The notes beneath the pieces were generated by a model. The model saw only the letters and a list, made by a program, of their open reading frames with translations. It did not search any database and had not been told where the DNA came from. DNA of 64,000 nucleotides from Peribolospora baueri (lineage: Eukaryota > Basidiomycota > Peribolosporomycetes > Peribolosporales > Peribolosporaceae), in NCBI GenBank assembly GCA_029717555.1, contig JAMDHS010000018.1:219988-283987 (forward strand), written 5' to 3'. Of the stretch, positions 11,206 through 23,290 are shown piece after piece (the stretch's first letter is position 1; every line of letters begins with the position of its first letter). Made by a program: the position numbers and the translations under genes.

Positions 11206-11368
11206 GACCTTCGCTCGTGTTACCGAGACTTTCCGCCAGGAACACTCAGCGGTGGACTCATACCTGTACATGGCTGATATGCCCAAACAGCGTCAAGCTT
11301 GGCTCAAGTATCTTTTGGATAGCAGTGAACCGGATGAATCGCAAGTAAGAAGTAGGGGCCGGCCGTGA
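11009..11368 (+). pseudogene. Remnant of Harbinger second ORF (Myb/SANT-like partner), C-terminal part
   Basis: The plus-strand frame encodes ALDVLRTMEDLSPETFARV followed by TETFRQEHSAVDSYLYM and QRQAWLKYLL, the short helical C-terminus seen in fungal Harbinger partner proteins (pattern: LL..ME.L....F..V...F......VD.Y....).  No N-terminal DNA-binding part is present: upstream sequence is the mirrored copy of this ORF. The 5' half was evidently lost or overwritten by the inverted duplication. A GTAAGA donor-like site after codon DESQ (near 11344) could mark an intron in the ancestral gene. The family call rests on remembered patterns, not on a search. Confidence 0.5.
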
Positions 11369-11389
11369 GCTCTTGAGCTGCCGGCCGGC
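11358..11389. other. GC-rich palindrome between convergent element ORFs
   Basis: GCCGGCCGTGAGCT (11358-11371) is nearly the reverse complement of AGCTGCCGGCCGGC (11376-11389), with a 4-nt loop. It lies just after the end of the plus-strand element ORF and before the convergent transposase. It may be structural or may help 3'-end formation; no function is shown. Confidence 0.6.
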
Positions 11390-11512
11390 ACGTCGTTCCT
11401 GCACTTCTCAATCTCGCTACCTTCCTTCAGTTTGTACGTGAGATCGCACCTCCTTCAGCCAGATGAAAGAAGGAAGAATTGAAAGGAAGAGGAGACAACG
11501 AATCTCATTGAT

Positions 11513-12890
11513 TCAAAGCATGCGGACAAAGCGGGACTCAGCATCCCTGACACTCAAGTCCTGCTGATAGTCCTCCCACATCGCATGCGCAATCTCGTCC
11601 CTACGGTCACTTGTCGTCGCCACATCATTGTCTCCTACAGTGCTTTCGTCGGCCTGGACCGTACCTTCTTCCTCTTCCCTGGTCCGTCTCCCCTCAGGCT
11701 GGCCGTCAGCAGGATTTCGGAAACGGGTGAAGTTGTATAGCGCAAAGAGAGCACGAATCAAGTGGGCTTGAGTCTGGGCCGGATACTCCGAGCCTCGCTC
11801 GAGGACTTGAATTGTTCCTTTGCTGCTCCGAAAGTACGCGCGATGGTATTGCGAAGGGATGCATGGCGGAGGTTGAAAAGTTCTCTTGGGTTCTGTGGCC
11901 TGTTATATCAGTGACATTACCAAAATGATGTCATCAGCACTCCATTGTGATAGCCCAACTGCGGATGGACACCTAATGACATGCATTTGTTGTACACTCG
12001 CCCATTCACGAAGATGATACCTTACGCCTGTGTAAGGAACCAGCAGCTCCGTACAATTTGGAAAGCCTTTGTCTGCAACGAGGTATTTACCCGTGGGGAT
12101 CTGGAACGGCCGTCGCGCTTGACGTCCTGCCAAATCCTGAAGTCCGAGGCACTTCCTTCCCAGCCACTGAGTACGTAGGTAAACGCCAGATCGAAGGAGC
12201 AAACGGCCAAATTGTTCCACGAGAGCGTGCCTTTACGATCCCGGAAGCGAGGGCGGGATCGAGGCCGGGGGGTTAGCTGGGATGTGCGTACCATCCATTG
12301 CGCCGACACAATCTTTGAAAAATTTGAAACGCGGATCGTTGGCAATTTGAAGGGGGGGGGGGTGCAGACAGCGGCTAGTTGGCATGCGGACAACGGTCTC
12401 ATAGAATCGTGGATGCAGAAGTGCGTTCAAGGACGCATGAAAGCACCTAAGACACCGTCAGTGCTGCATCAAAGATTGCAAGCTCAGAAAAATGCATCTC
12501 TGTACATAATTGCTAACCGTGTCTTGACTCCTGTTAAACAGAGTGGCCACCTCGGCGTTAGAGCAGCCTGTCTTGACCGTGTACAGGAATATAGCCAGTC
12601 GCTCTTTGGCAGACACATATCGAGATGAGGCCGAGTTCGACCGGTCTGCAGCTCATGAAGCAATGCTTCGAAGACATTCGCAGACATCCCAAAGTTGTCC
12701 AGGTGCTCCCCTTCAGTCTGCTCTTGCATCCAGTCTAACCCTGCTTGTGCGGAGGCATGTGGGGTGTTTTGGCAAGGTAGCGGGCTGCGTAGAGCCCTGC
12801 AGCGGCAGCTACACTTGCTACAAGCAGAATAGCCGCCCGACGACGGCGTCTTCGGTACTGCTCCCAGTGCTCTTCCTTGCTCTGCTGCGC
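11513..12890 (-). pseudogene. Broken PIF/Harbinger (HARBI1-like) DDE transposase
   Basis: Minus-strand fragments read in order as a DDE_Tnp_4-type transposase. LDWMQEQTEGEHLDNFGMS and VFEALLHELQ come from ~12735-12640, then LLHPRFYETVV, FKDCVGAMDGTHIPA (first catalytic Asp), NNLAVCSFDLAFTYVLSGWEG, FQIPTGKYLVADKGFPN (second Asp), LLVPYTGVRYHLREW, then NLRHASLRNTIARTFG and LIRALFALYNFTRF. The pieces lie in different frames: breaks occur near 12110 (between DFRIWQDVKRDGR and FQIPTGK), around 11890-11990, near 11810 and near 12740. The third catalytic Glu, normally in IERTFG, is Ala here (codon 11839-11841). An 11-G run sits at 12352-12362. It cannot encode an active enzyme as it stands. Confidence 0.85.
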
Positions 12891-13161
12891 GATAGTTGGT
12901 AAGGGTTACATTATTGTTAGAGGCTGGACAGGAAACGGCGAGATGCAGATGGGTGGATTGGATGTGTGAGGCGACGGTCGGGGCGAAGTGTCACGGTACG
13001 CGCGAGGTGCGCGTTGCCGTCACGGACCGCGTTTTGTATGGCCGGACCAGTAGACTAGCCCACACAATGATGATCACGTGCACTTGCACGACGCGAGTGA
13101 TCGGCTGCAACTCAAGCCGCCGTCCTCCTTCAGATCGGTTTTTCTGGTTCGTTCGATAACA

Positions 13162-14694
13162 ATGGCGGCGCAACGGTTGTTCATCGTGGGGGGGAATGGC
13201 TTCCTTGGTAAGGACAATGATTAGAAGGCACACGGAGGCAAAATACTTTGAATTGCTTCTTACCTTGTCTATCATTCGTCGTGGGCGTGCTCCTTCTTCT
13301 TAGGCTCGGCCATCGCAATGGCGGCCGTTGGCAAGGGTTGGGGGGTGGTCTCGCTGAGGTGGGCCATTTGAGAGAGGAGGAATCGAATGCCCTCCTGAAT
13401 ATAATTTTTTTGTTCCCTTTTGCCTTCTTCAGCAATTCAGGCACTCCCTACCGCACGTCCGCAGGGCACTCTCCCGCGTGGACAGAAAAGGTGCAATGGC
13501 ACGCTGGTGATGCCCTCGACCCGTCCTCGTACGCACATCTCCTTCAGGACTGTACCGCCGCCGTTCACACCGTCGGGACGTTGCTCGAAAGCGATTACAA
13601 GGGCAAGAGAGGAGGAGGGGTGGGAGAGTTTGTGGACGGGCTCCTCAAGGGTTGGATGGGCGGGGCCACAGGGAAGACGGGTCTGCCGCCGTACGGACGG
13701 CAGAATCCATTGAGTGCACCGAGGGAGGATGAAATGCGAGGTAGTATGGGAATAAGCTACGAGAGGATGAACAGAGATACTAGTGAGCCCTTTGTCCCCT
13801 TGGCCTCGCTTTGGTTTTATGCCCGCGGGCGATTGCATACGGTTTGAACCTTTCGTTGCTTTTCGTCTCCACCTAGCTATAACGGTCGCACGTACCTTCC
13901 GCGACTCTCGAGCCACTGCGGATACCGTCATGTCGCCTTTTGTCTACATCTCAGCTGAGGACATCTTTCGACCTATTGTGGACAAACGGTATATCACAAC
14001 GAAGAGGCAGGCGGAAAGCGCAATCACGGCCATGGCTCTCGAGTCTACCCAGACCGCCGATGTGCTTGAATCCGACGGGCAGGCTGCGCCTGGAGGTGGG
14101 GGTGATGAGATGAAGCCAAGTATCAGACCGATCTTTGTCAGGCCAGGTGAGGAAAGAGAACCAGTTGACTTCTAATTCGGATAGGAGGGAGGCGAAGGAA
14201 GCGGTCGAAAAAGTTCGATTCGGACGGTCCGTTGCAGTCGCTAAAACTCGGCGCGTCTATCTCTTCTGCCCTCTCTCATCCATCGCCTCGGCCTTGGTCC
14301 AGGTTTAATGTACCACCCGCATATTCGTCCGCTATCCACCCTTCCTGCGACCCTATTTGACCTCTCCGCTACTCTCCATCGCCTGGCCCCAACCCTTCCC
14401 TTCCCGCTTCGCGCCCTGCCCACCCCAGCGGACGTCCTCAGCGCACTCTCCTCCACCTCCGTGAAGGGCTCCCCGGTGGACCTCTCTGCGCTGTCCCGCC
14501 TGCTCACCCTCCCGCCCCTGCACGTGGAAACCGTCGCGAGGGCAGTTTGCGAGTCGATAGCGAGGCGAGACGTGCAGGGCGTCGTGGACACTTGGACGAT
14601 CAGGAGGCTGGCCGGGTGGAAAGGTGAGGAAAAGGAGGAAGATGAACGTGCCTCGAAGGAGGCACCTGCAGCTGGGACGCGGGCTGAAGTCTGA
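13162..14694 (+). CDS. COQ11: COQ11, atypical SDR / NDUFA9-like protein of coenzyme Q metabolism
   Basis: Five exons: 13162-13207, 13304-13358, 13433-13782, 13877-14146, 14303-14694; 370 aa. The N-terminus has the Rossmann dinucleotide motif FIVGGNGFLGSAIA, with the intron placed right after the glycine-rich loop. Further family marks are VQWHAGDALDPSSY, AAVHTVGTLLES, YERMNRDT, FVYISAED, RYITTKRQAE and RPIFVRPGLMY. In budding yeast Coq11 is a mitochondrial inner-membrane member of the CoQ synthome that modulates CoQ content; it is an atypical short-chain dehydrogenase whose substrate is not established. No obvious mitochondrial presequence is seen before the Rossmann motif, as in yeast Coq11. 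The gene converges with RDH54. Length is normal for fungal members with an inserted loop of ~50 residues after LLESDYKGK. Confidence 0.88.
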
Positions 14695-15081
14695 TGGGCG
14701 ACTTTGGTGGTCCGGTAGAGTGCCCCTCCGCGAGGAGTGACGGGCGGGCTTGTAGAGAGAGGTGGGACTGTATGTGAGTAGAAATAGACTGAGATTGCAC
14801 GCAACGCAACTGGTGCGACCGCGGCGTGTTAGAACTAGGAGCGGAGGACGGTGCAGAGAGGCGAGTTTGGTCAACCAGATGACCAGGGGGATAGAAAAAG
14901 CAAGAGGCAACAACACGAGCGTGAGCGAAGGGAGGAGAGCACTCCTGGCCCCTCATGTTTCACATCACCCTTCCTGTCTGCCCAAGCTTTTCTTTACGCA
15001 GGGCAGCAGGGCAGCTTTTGTCGCAAAGCAGAAAATGTCTATCTCCGCGTAGAGCGCATTTGAGTCTGCATATTCTACACG
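14695..15081. other. Intergenic region between convergent COQ11 and RDH54
   Basis: 387 bp holding two convergent 3' ends. No other feature is recognisable. Confidence 0.5.
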
Positions 15082-18000
15082 TCATGCGCGCGCCGCCTCC
15101 TTCTCCTCCTTGTCGGGACCGACAGACGACTTGGAAAAGACGAAAAGAACACTGCCAGGCACCGTCTTCTCCACGTCGAACGACCCTTCCTCGATCTCTC
15201 GCATCGGCGAACTCGACTCGGGGACACTCGGTGGCGAAGAGGGGTCTGCGGAAGAATCGTCGAGAGGGCCCGTGCCAGCTAGCTTGCATCCCTCCGATGC
15301 ACTCTTTAATTCCTTCGGCGGCGCGTCTCGCCCCGTCTGCTCGATGACACGCTTGAGCACCTCGTCTTCGAGAGCCGACACCCCGGCACGAGACGTGCAG
15401 TCGTAGTGTGCCCACTCACTGAGAGCGGCCAGCTTGGCACGCTTGTCCTTCAAGTCCTGTGTCGACGTGCGAACGAAAGTATGGCAAGAGTCAGCGAGCG
15501 CCTTACCGCGAACTCTCCTCAGTAGAAACTTCCGAGCACTCACCTTCTGTGCACTGTTTTCGTTTACCTGAGAGGCCGGCATAAACGTGAACGACAAATC
15601 CTCGTCCTCTGAAGCTGCCGATTCATCGTCATCGCGCCCCTTGCCCTTATCCTTTCCGCCGACGTCACCTGCCTTGGCACAGCCGCACGCCAGCAGATCG
15701 TGTGTGAGACAGGGCGTATCCGAGTGGATTTGGTACAAGTTGCGCAGTTCGGCTAACGTGAAAGAGTCGGACGATTTGGAGGACGATGCTCCCGCATTGT
15801 CCTGTGCAGAGTCCCCAACGAGAATGAGCGTCGCATGAACATATAGCCTCCAGTCAGCCAGTATCTCACCATTAATGAATCGCTCAGGCCGATCTTGGTG
15901 ACTTGACGCTGATAAATCTTCTCGTCCATGGTCCCCGTTATGAGTAGCCTGTATATGTAGCACGGTTTTCGCTGGCCGTCACGATGCTGACGTAGGGAGG
16001 TGCAACGTTAGCCAGCTTCAGAGCATTAGGCCCCCGCAGCTGTCCACGATTATATGAGCTCGACGACTCACGATGCGGGCCATTGCCTGCCTATCAGTGG
16101 ACGGATTCCAGTCCGAGTCAAACAGCTGGCAAAACGCAGTGTTAAAGAAACGGTTGAAATGAACTCGAAGCAACGTGCGCAAAGGCGGAAGGCAGCGACT
16201 CACAATAAGTCGGCTTGCGCCAATAATGTTGAGGCCTTGGCCGCCGGACTTTGCGCTCAGCAAAAAGACAACTGCCGCGCCGGCAATCGATATCGTCCGA
16301 CCAAGTCAGATACCGCTCGTCAAGGGACGACACGCCTAGGAAAAGAGAGGGAAGAGGGAACTTACAGCACTCGTCCTGGTTGCACTTGTTGAACTTGCTC
16401 ACGGAATACTGCCTCTCGTCCTGCGGCGTCTTGCCATCAAGGCGAAGACACGACCATCTTTTGGCACCGAGGAAGCTTTCCAGAACGTCGAGCGTTTGAG
16501 TGAAGTTCTGACAACAAGAAACAAGGGAACAAGAGGGTGAGCCGTCAGAATAAGCAGAAACAACAGCGCTCGATCGCACGCGCAAAACCGCTAACGCTCA
16601 CCGAGACGATGACGACCTTTTCGTCCGTCGTTGACTTTATGCATTCGAGAATTCTGGACATGGCAAGAAGCTTTCCGCTCAAACCTATGGTCCCCTTCGA
16701 CCTCCTTTGCTTCTCATCAAAACACTCTAGCACACCCTGCAGCAAATTACGGTCCAGCACATCCTTTCCGACCCCTCTTTTGCCATCCGCTTCCTCGAGC
16801 GCCATCGGTAGGAGCAGCTCAGGTGTGTTGCAGAGCTTGCGGAGGATGCCGATCAGGACGAGGTGTTGCGACATCTCGCCCTTGAACACCTCCTTGACGC
16901 TACCCGACCCGAGAATCTTCCGGTAGATTGCAACTTGCAGCGGTGTTGGAGAGACGAAGATGACTTGCTCATCTGGAGAAGAGGCAGACGCGGTCAGCAA
17001 CGCCCCAGTCATGTCTACGAAAGGGAAGACACTCACGTTTGGGCGGCAAGAACGCATTCAGCAATTCGGCCGTGCGCCTGAGTACAAACTGTTTCGTGAC
17101 TTTATTCAGCAACTCTACACGAGCCTGCCCGAGCTTGAGGGCGGACGGTATGCAATTTGGCGTGCGGCTCTTGATGATAGGATCCTCGAACATCTTTTTG
17201 AAGACGGTGTACGAGTCGAGCAGACCCGGATTGACGAAGTCGACCTATACGAAAGAACTAAATCCATGGGATGTTCAGTCGAAAAGGGCGATGGGAGCAG
17301 GAGGTCTTACCATAGTGTAGAACTCCGACAAGTCATTTTGGATCGGTGTTCCGGAAAGAATGATTCGACTTGGCGTCTTGAGTGCCTTGATCATCTGCGT
17401 TGTCTTCGCCTGCCCCGACTTTAGTCGATGGCCTGAGTATACAGTAAAGAATCGCCCGTTGTTGACGATTTTGAAAATCATTTCAAGGCCATCGAGTGGG
17501 TTGTGGGACACGCACCTTCGTCACATACCACCAGTCCGACGGGTGGCCGAGCGTCTTTAATTAGGTCGACTACGCTGCGAAGCTTCTCGTAGCCGATGAT
17601 CATGACCTGGTACGTCTTGCCAAACATGAAGCGCCGCACATCCGTTTTGTCACTGTTGCCCTCGATGCACAGGACGTTCAAAGCGTTCCGTCTGGACAAG
17701 AAGCAGCGCAATAATCTCAGCGATCTTAATGTTTCCAGGCGTCCTCAGTCTTCGCAACTGCTCACCCAAGCCATTTGTGAACCTCTCGTTTCCAGTTCTG
17801 CGAAAGAGCGGAGCGTCAATATGACGAGTTCTCGCAGGAGACGCTTGGCTTCTCACATTGATCAACGAGACGGGACAAGCTATGAGGGCGCGGTCTATGG
17901 CGCCTTGTCCAGGAGTAAAGTAGCAGCTCTGCTCTGAGAAAGAAAACCAATGGAATGGTTCGGAAGAGGAATGGGCGATCAACTAGGTGGGTCGAGGATA

Positions 18001-19608
18001 AGCCTGCGAAATTCCACGAGCTCACTCAGCAGAGTCCATATCAATGCAATAGTTTGTAATGTTCTATGAAGGCGTAAACGAATATCAACAAACGTGAGAA
18101 CTTGGGTATATGCGCCCCCATGCACTGATCTCGGACGGCGGGACCGAACTCACTTGCCGAGACCCCTACAAAGCGGACAAGTGTCGAGAACATCAGCGAA
18201 TCATGGTGGTCATTAGGTCGCGAACGGTGCGGACTCGCAAACTCACATTTCGTCCGCAAGTATACAACCTTGTCCATCGTGACCTCTCATTCCCATCACG
18301 CATTCATACATGAACTTCACGCCCTCGATTTGATGTGGACGTAGAGCTGTGGCCAAGTGCGGGTCTACGACAACATCGACTACTGGGAGACCTCTGGAAA
18401 GAGATATCCGAGAAAAGGCAGAAAAAGAGATAAGAGGACCCGCGCATAAACGTCTTGGCAAGAGAAGCGGGAGCATACAAGCCAGAGAGAATCAAATTGG
18501 AAACGGCGACCGCACCGTTTGTTAAAGCGAGCCTGGTGTTCAGAGCTAGGCCGCTTCATCACGATCGCGCCTACACGATTGGGATCATGCCTAGGCATCA
18601 ATGAGGTAAAAGTCAGCACATGCGCTCGGATGCCTTTTAGTCATGAGTATCCGGGCTGAGTATCCGTTAAGACAACACGTCCCACCTCGGCTGGGCTTCC
18701 TTCCACGTTCCAAGGTTATGTAGGCCAATGGCGCGGGCCGCATCTTTCATAACGGAAACTGGCTTCTTGGAAGCCACTTTGGCTGACAATGAGGAGAGAA
18801 CACGGGATAAAGGAGTGAGACTGTCTACGGCATGGCTCGGTCCTTCGATAATAGCAAAGGATGGAACATCGCAGCGTCTGCTCACCGTAGAAAGAAGTCG
18901 CAGGCGTGACCGCTTGGCTCAGATCGGAGGCGGCCTTGATGAAGGGCCTTCCTTGCAAGTACTCCTCCTCTGGTAGCTCGCGATCCACCTCGCACTGGAC
19001 ATGACCGAGAAAAAGAAACGGGAGCAAGCAAATACTGACTGATCAATAGGGTCAGAACGAAACGCGTTTATGCATCGAAGATCCTTACCTCCTTCCCCCC
19101 AACGGTAAGCTCATCTCCGGGCTTGAGGGTGCGGACAGTAAATGGCGCCCTAGATACCAAACTAGCATGGAGTACAAGAATAGGGAAACGAACGAAACGT
19201 CAGCGAGGAAGGCGGCGACACCTGGCGGCGACGAACTACTCACTCTCTTCCCGTCGCCGTATCCTTCAAGGAGCACGTCGTTCCCCTGACAATCAAGACC
19301 GCATCTCCGTCCCATGTCTTGTGCTTCTTCATCTGAGGCTTGCGCCACATGACCATATAGTACGGTCCTTCCTCATCCTTTCCTTTACCGACACCTTGCC
19401 GTCCCGGCGCCAAGCCGGTCCTCGGCAAAGATCCAAATGAGTCCACCAATGGTCCATCTAAAGACCCAGATGCAATAGAATTGCGGCCGTTGTCGTCGCG
19501 TAGGAGAGAAGTGCGCTGCTTCTTGCGGGGAGGGAGCACGCTGGGGGCGGCAGTGGTCGAGGGGCGCGGGACTTGGAAGGTCCTTCGGAGCTTGGAGGTC
19601 GGATCCAT
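15082..19608 (-). CDS. RDH54: RDH54/TID1 (RAD54B) SNF2-family DNA translocase
   Basis: Twenty exons on the minus strand: 19608-19244, 19149-19089, 18994-18886, 18782-18686, 18590-18516, 18393-18247, 18165-18154, 18063-18026, 17933-17857, 17797-17766, 17691-17516, 17432-17311, 17244-17037, 16972-16602, 16507-16366, 16271-16204, 16125-16072, 15986-15870, 15801-15544, 15456-15082; 967 aa. The N-terminus has [20 protein letters not shown], typical of RDH54/RAD54B. SNF2 motifs follow: [25 protein letters not shown] (Walker A, residues 283-293), [18 protein letters not shown] (395-398), [20 protein letters not shown], and [19 protein letters not shown] (705-723). The enzyme uses ATP to move along duplex DNA and remodel Rad51 filaments during homologous recombination, especially meiotic interhomolog exchange. 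GLG of Walker A is encoded by a 12-nt microexon. Nothing appears truncated. Confidence 0.93.
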
Positions 19609-20861
19609 CGGGGAAGACGTACCCTTCTTGAATATCTCGACTCTCCTGTACGATTACGGTCCAACTGACCGTTGTCCTTGGCACCGAAGAAGAAAATGAG
19701 AAAGAGAGGGCAGCTGGAGACGGTAGCGAAGAAATTGCACCGAGCCTTCGGTGCAGGTCGGCACGACGCGCAAATGAACGCGTCGAGTCGCGATGCCGCA
19801 GCCGAAATGGCCCCATGTCCACGTGAACGGGCGCTGTCGGCCTCCTTCTCCTTCCAAGCCATTCAGCTGGGCGTTGTTTGCACAACGTCCATGCACACCG
19901 ACCGACCTTCATGGCTGCAGCTCAGAGAACACACCTCGGCTGCGCCGGTGCGCAACTTTAGCTAAACCGTGATGACCGAATTATACCACACTGATATACA
20001 CCATTTTCCTGACTTTTCTCGAACATCGCTCTTATCTATGCAGTGTGATACGCATATCGATTTGCCGTCAGATCCGAAGGTGCGCCAGCGTCTCCGGATC
20101 GGCATTTGCAGGAGTCATCGCTGCTTCTTCGCGGCGATGAACATCCTACGTAAGCCGTTCCAGTCATCGATCCGGATATATCGGATGTCTGCGTGCGCAG
20201 GTCGGTAGGTAAGGAAAGGGAACCCACCTGACTTGACGTAATCGACATCGACTCAAACAGAGGCGCACAGCTAGCGAGAGGACGGCCCACATGGAATCTA
20301 ACGTCGTATGTTGAGTCGAATTCTCGGGTCGGGGCCCCGCAGCTTCCGCCCCACCTCGCATGTCTTATAACTAGGCGGGCGCGACCTTTGACAGGTCGTC
20401 GGGAGGTCGCCGGCTTCGATTAGCCTCCGTTCCATCTTCCGGGTTTTTGTCCGCTGGAACCATTCCGGCCTTCACGGCCTCTCCGCCTACAAAAAGGAAT
20501 TGCTGGATTGCAAATACCGCTTTCTCTTCGCCTTTGCTTCGCCCCCTCGAACGGCCTGGGTAAATGGTTTTTGCTTGCGCCAGATGTTCCGCTCAGTCGA
20601 TTTCGTTCCGAACCCCTCGCTTCCCGGGTAAACGGTTCTGGTGACAACACAGGATGGAGTAGACAAACGCTTGCATCTGCAGAGGGCTCCGTGGGGAATG
20701 CGGCCGGGGGCCCCAGCAAGGCACTGGGGCGTGAGACATATAAGTGGAGGCGTTTCCTTCTTAACCGAGGCCGACAATCGAATGCTCGGCCTGCATCCAG
20801 CTCTCCTCGACGCTTCGACACCACTTACCATCAAGCCTTAGGTACAAAGTTTTACTTGAGC
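19609..20861. other. Divergent intergenic region, RDH54 / P450
   Basis: 1.25 kb between the divergent starts of RDH54 (minus) and the P450 (plus), so it should hold both promoters. An in-frame extension of the P450 back to 20508 exists but lacks homology and precedes the membrane anchor; it is more likely leader. No other gene is supported. Confidence 0.5.
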
Positions 20862-23290
20862 ATGGCGGTGGCTAGTCTCACCCTGGTGCTCTATGGCGCC
20901 ATTTTCGCCGCGTCAGCCCTCTTTCTCGACTACCTCTTCTACGGACAGTCGCCACGTCGCAAAGGCTGTAAAACCCCTCCAGGACCACGAGGTCTGCCCG
21001 TCATCGGCAATGCACTCCAGTTCGACGCCGCCATGCCGGCGATCCAGTTCAAAAAGTGGGCGATGGAATACGGCGACATGTTCTTCCTCAAGGTCGGCTC
21101 CGACAACCTCTTCGTGCTCAACTCGAGCCGGCTCATCAAGGAGGCCATGGACAAGCGATCGGGTATCTACTCTGACAGACGCAGCCCGCACGTCGCCCAG
21201 ACCATCATGTCGAAGGGAAAGCGAATGGTATTCTCGCCTTATGGCAAGTGAGTTCAAGATTGGCCTCTTCTCTACCGAGCTCGCACATGTGCATAGATTT
21301 ATTGCTGAGCATGAATCCCTTTTTATTCGGTAGCCGTTGGAGGGCCGCCCGCAAACAAGCCCACGCTTTCCTCGCCGCCAAGGCCGTCGAGGGACTAGGT
21401 CGAGGCTGGCAAGACCTCGAGAGCATCCAGATGCTGCACGAGCGTGAGAGGCGCTTCTTTCGTCTGTACGACGCAAACGAGCTGTGCGCGTTCTCACCGC
21501 GCCCCCATTGCCCTCCGCTCTCCGCCCCTTTTGCAGTCCTTCACCAGGACCCGTTCGACAAAAAGGAAAACTTCTACCACAGCTTCCGTAGATACGCCTC
21601 GAGCGTCATCGTCAACTTGTCCTTCGGTCATCGCTTCCCTAGGGCCTCGGGAGATGAGCTTTTGGAAGGAATTTATGAAGTGAGCTTTAGTTCTGTCGTT
21701 TTTCTCACTGTGGCGCCATCCGTGCCTTTTCTTTGGGATGCTCACCTACCCATTTATCTCGCTCAGGCCATGGAAAACGTAGCGAAGGTCTCTCAGGTGA
21801 GTTCCGATGGCAAAGACTTGTTGAATTTGCCTGGCTCTGGCCGAGGAAGACCCTCACACTTTTACGTTATGACATCTGCATCATACCAGCCCGGCACATA
21901 CCTTGCCGACTCGTTCCCCATCCTCAACAAGTTGCCGTCCTTCCTCAAGCCTTGGGACAAGGAAGGAGAGCGCATGCACGAAGGTGAGTCATCCATTCAC
22001 ATGCAGTCCGCGACCTTGCTTTTTCATCGGGGGCGATGCATTTCGTGCTGATCGCAGCCCATTCCGTGTTTTGCAGAGGAATGGAAAGTTTGGGGTGGAC
22101 ATCTGAAACGACTTAAGGATGAGTACGCAAGGGGCGTATCCAAGGATTGCTTCATCGGTGAGCTCCTGAAGGAGCGAGAGGGGATGTCGCAGGCGAAGAT
22201 CGAGGAGCTCGCCTTGACGGACTATGACCTCGGGTGAGCGTGCGAGCCAGCGGACATTTGCGTTTGGTTCAAACTGACGGCATGTTTTGACCCATCCATC
22301 TCTTTCAATCTTCAGGTACCAGATCTGCGGGTTCCTCGAAGCCGGCTCGGACACGACTGCTTCCACGCTCGCCTCGTGCGTCTTGGCGCTTCTCGAAAAC
22401 CCGGATGTGGTGGCACGGGCGCACAAAGAGCTTGATGAGGTAGTAGGCGCCGACCGCCTTCCGACCTGGGAGGACGAGCTGAAGTTGCAGTACATTCGAA
22501 GCATCGCCAAGGAGTCTCTCCGCTGGCGTCCGCCTGTCATCATGGCCGTGCCGCACGCCGCGTCCAAGGACGATGTGTTGGACGGACGCTTCATCCCCGC
22601 AGGAAGCATGGTCATTGGAAACGTATGGGCGATCCATCACGATCCGCAGAGGTATCCCAACCCCGACAAGTTCGATCCAACCCGCTTCACCAACCACAAG
22701 GAGGGCGCGTTCCAGTCGTCCCTCGCCGCCGACCCGCTCGACAGAGATCACTTTGCGTACGGCTTCGGTCGGAGGCTGTGCGTCGGAGTGCACTTGGCTG
22801 AGCAGAGCTTGTTTATCACCATCTCAAGGTAAGAACACCTTCTTCCCGTCCGACGACACTCCTTTCTTCAAGACGCGGAATGTGGTCACTCTCTGAACAC
22901 GTTCGACTCTTCCCTTTCCTCCTCTGATCGTTTGCCCCGCCAGGATGCTCTGGGCTTTCGACGTCAAGCACGCGGTGAATCCCAAGACAGGAAAGAAGAT
23001 CGAAGTAGATTCTTCGATCGAAACGGGATACCAGAAGGGTTTCGTTACGGGTGAGCATTTGTCTTCATTTCATCCAACCTGACGCGACCGAATGCGCATC
23101 ACATCCTAGTCCCACCCTCCGTACTTGGCTTACTGAAATCCGCTTTCCCAACGTCTTTCATCTTCTTTCCCAAGCTCCTCACTGGTTCCCGGCCAAGTTC
23201 GTAATCAGGAGTGAGGCGAGGCGATCGATCATCGAGAAGGAGTTTGCTCATGCTGTGGAGACGTTCGAAGCCGAAGGGAGGGAGACTTGA
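20862..23290 (+). CDS. Cytochrome P450 monooxygenase, membrane-anchored
   Basis: Nine exons: 20862-21247, 21334-21443, 21537-21679, 21767-21796, 21890-21983, 22077-22233, 22316-22828, 22944-23050, 23175-23290; 551 aa. Residues ~4-27 form the ER membrane anchor, followed by the proline hinge PPGPRGLPVIGN (39-50), the I-helix oxygen-activation motif AGSDTT (316-321), the K-helix ExxR (E373-R376) and the heme loop FGRRLCVG with the thiolate Cys at 462. Microsomal P450s take electrons from a reductase to oxidise small hydrophobic substrates. The layout resembles the fungal group annotated as O-methylsterigmatocystin-oxidoreductase-like, but substrate cannot be inferred. Its neighbours are housekeeping genes, so there is no sign of a secondary-metabolite cluster. 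The last junction (AAG acceptor before PHWFPAKF) is the least certain. Confidence 0.9.

Larger units (their letters stand above)
10784..12890. mobile_element. Decayed PIF/Harbinger-type DNA transposon remnant
   Basis: This block contains the two gene types expected in PIF/Harbinger elements, arranged convergently: a DDE transposase (minus, ~12890-11513) and the C-terminal part of a second protein resembling the Myb/SANT-like partner (plus, to 11368). Both are damaged. The transposase has frameshifts and a changed catalytic residue, and the partner has lost its 5' half to an inverted duplication. Terminal inverted repeats and a 3-bp target duplication could not be identified, so the outer limits are approximate; they bracket only what is recognisable. 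Confidence 0.75.

Noticed and set aside
20508-20861. In-frame N-terminal extension of the P450
   Set aside because: It has no homology and would put 118 residues before the ER membrane anchor; the start at 20862 gives a normal P450 N-terminus.
20862-23290. A secondary-metabolite gene cluster around the P450
   Set aside because: Flanking genes are RDH54 and a WRAP53-like WD40 gene; no synthase, transporter or tailoring enzyme is nearby.
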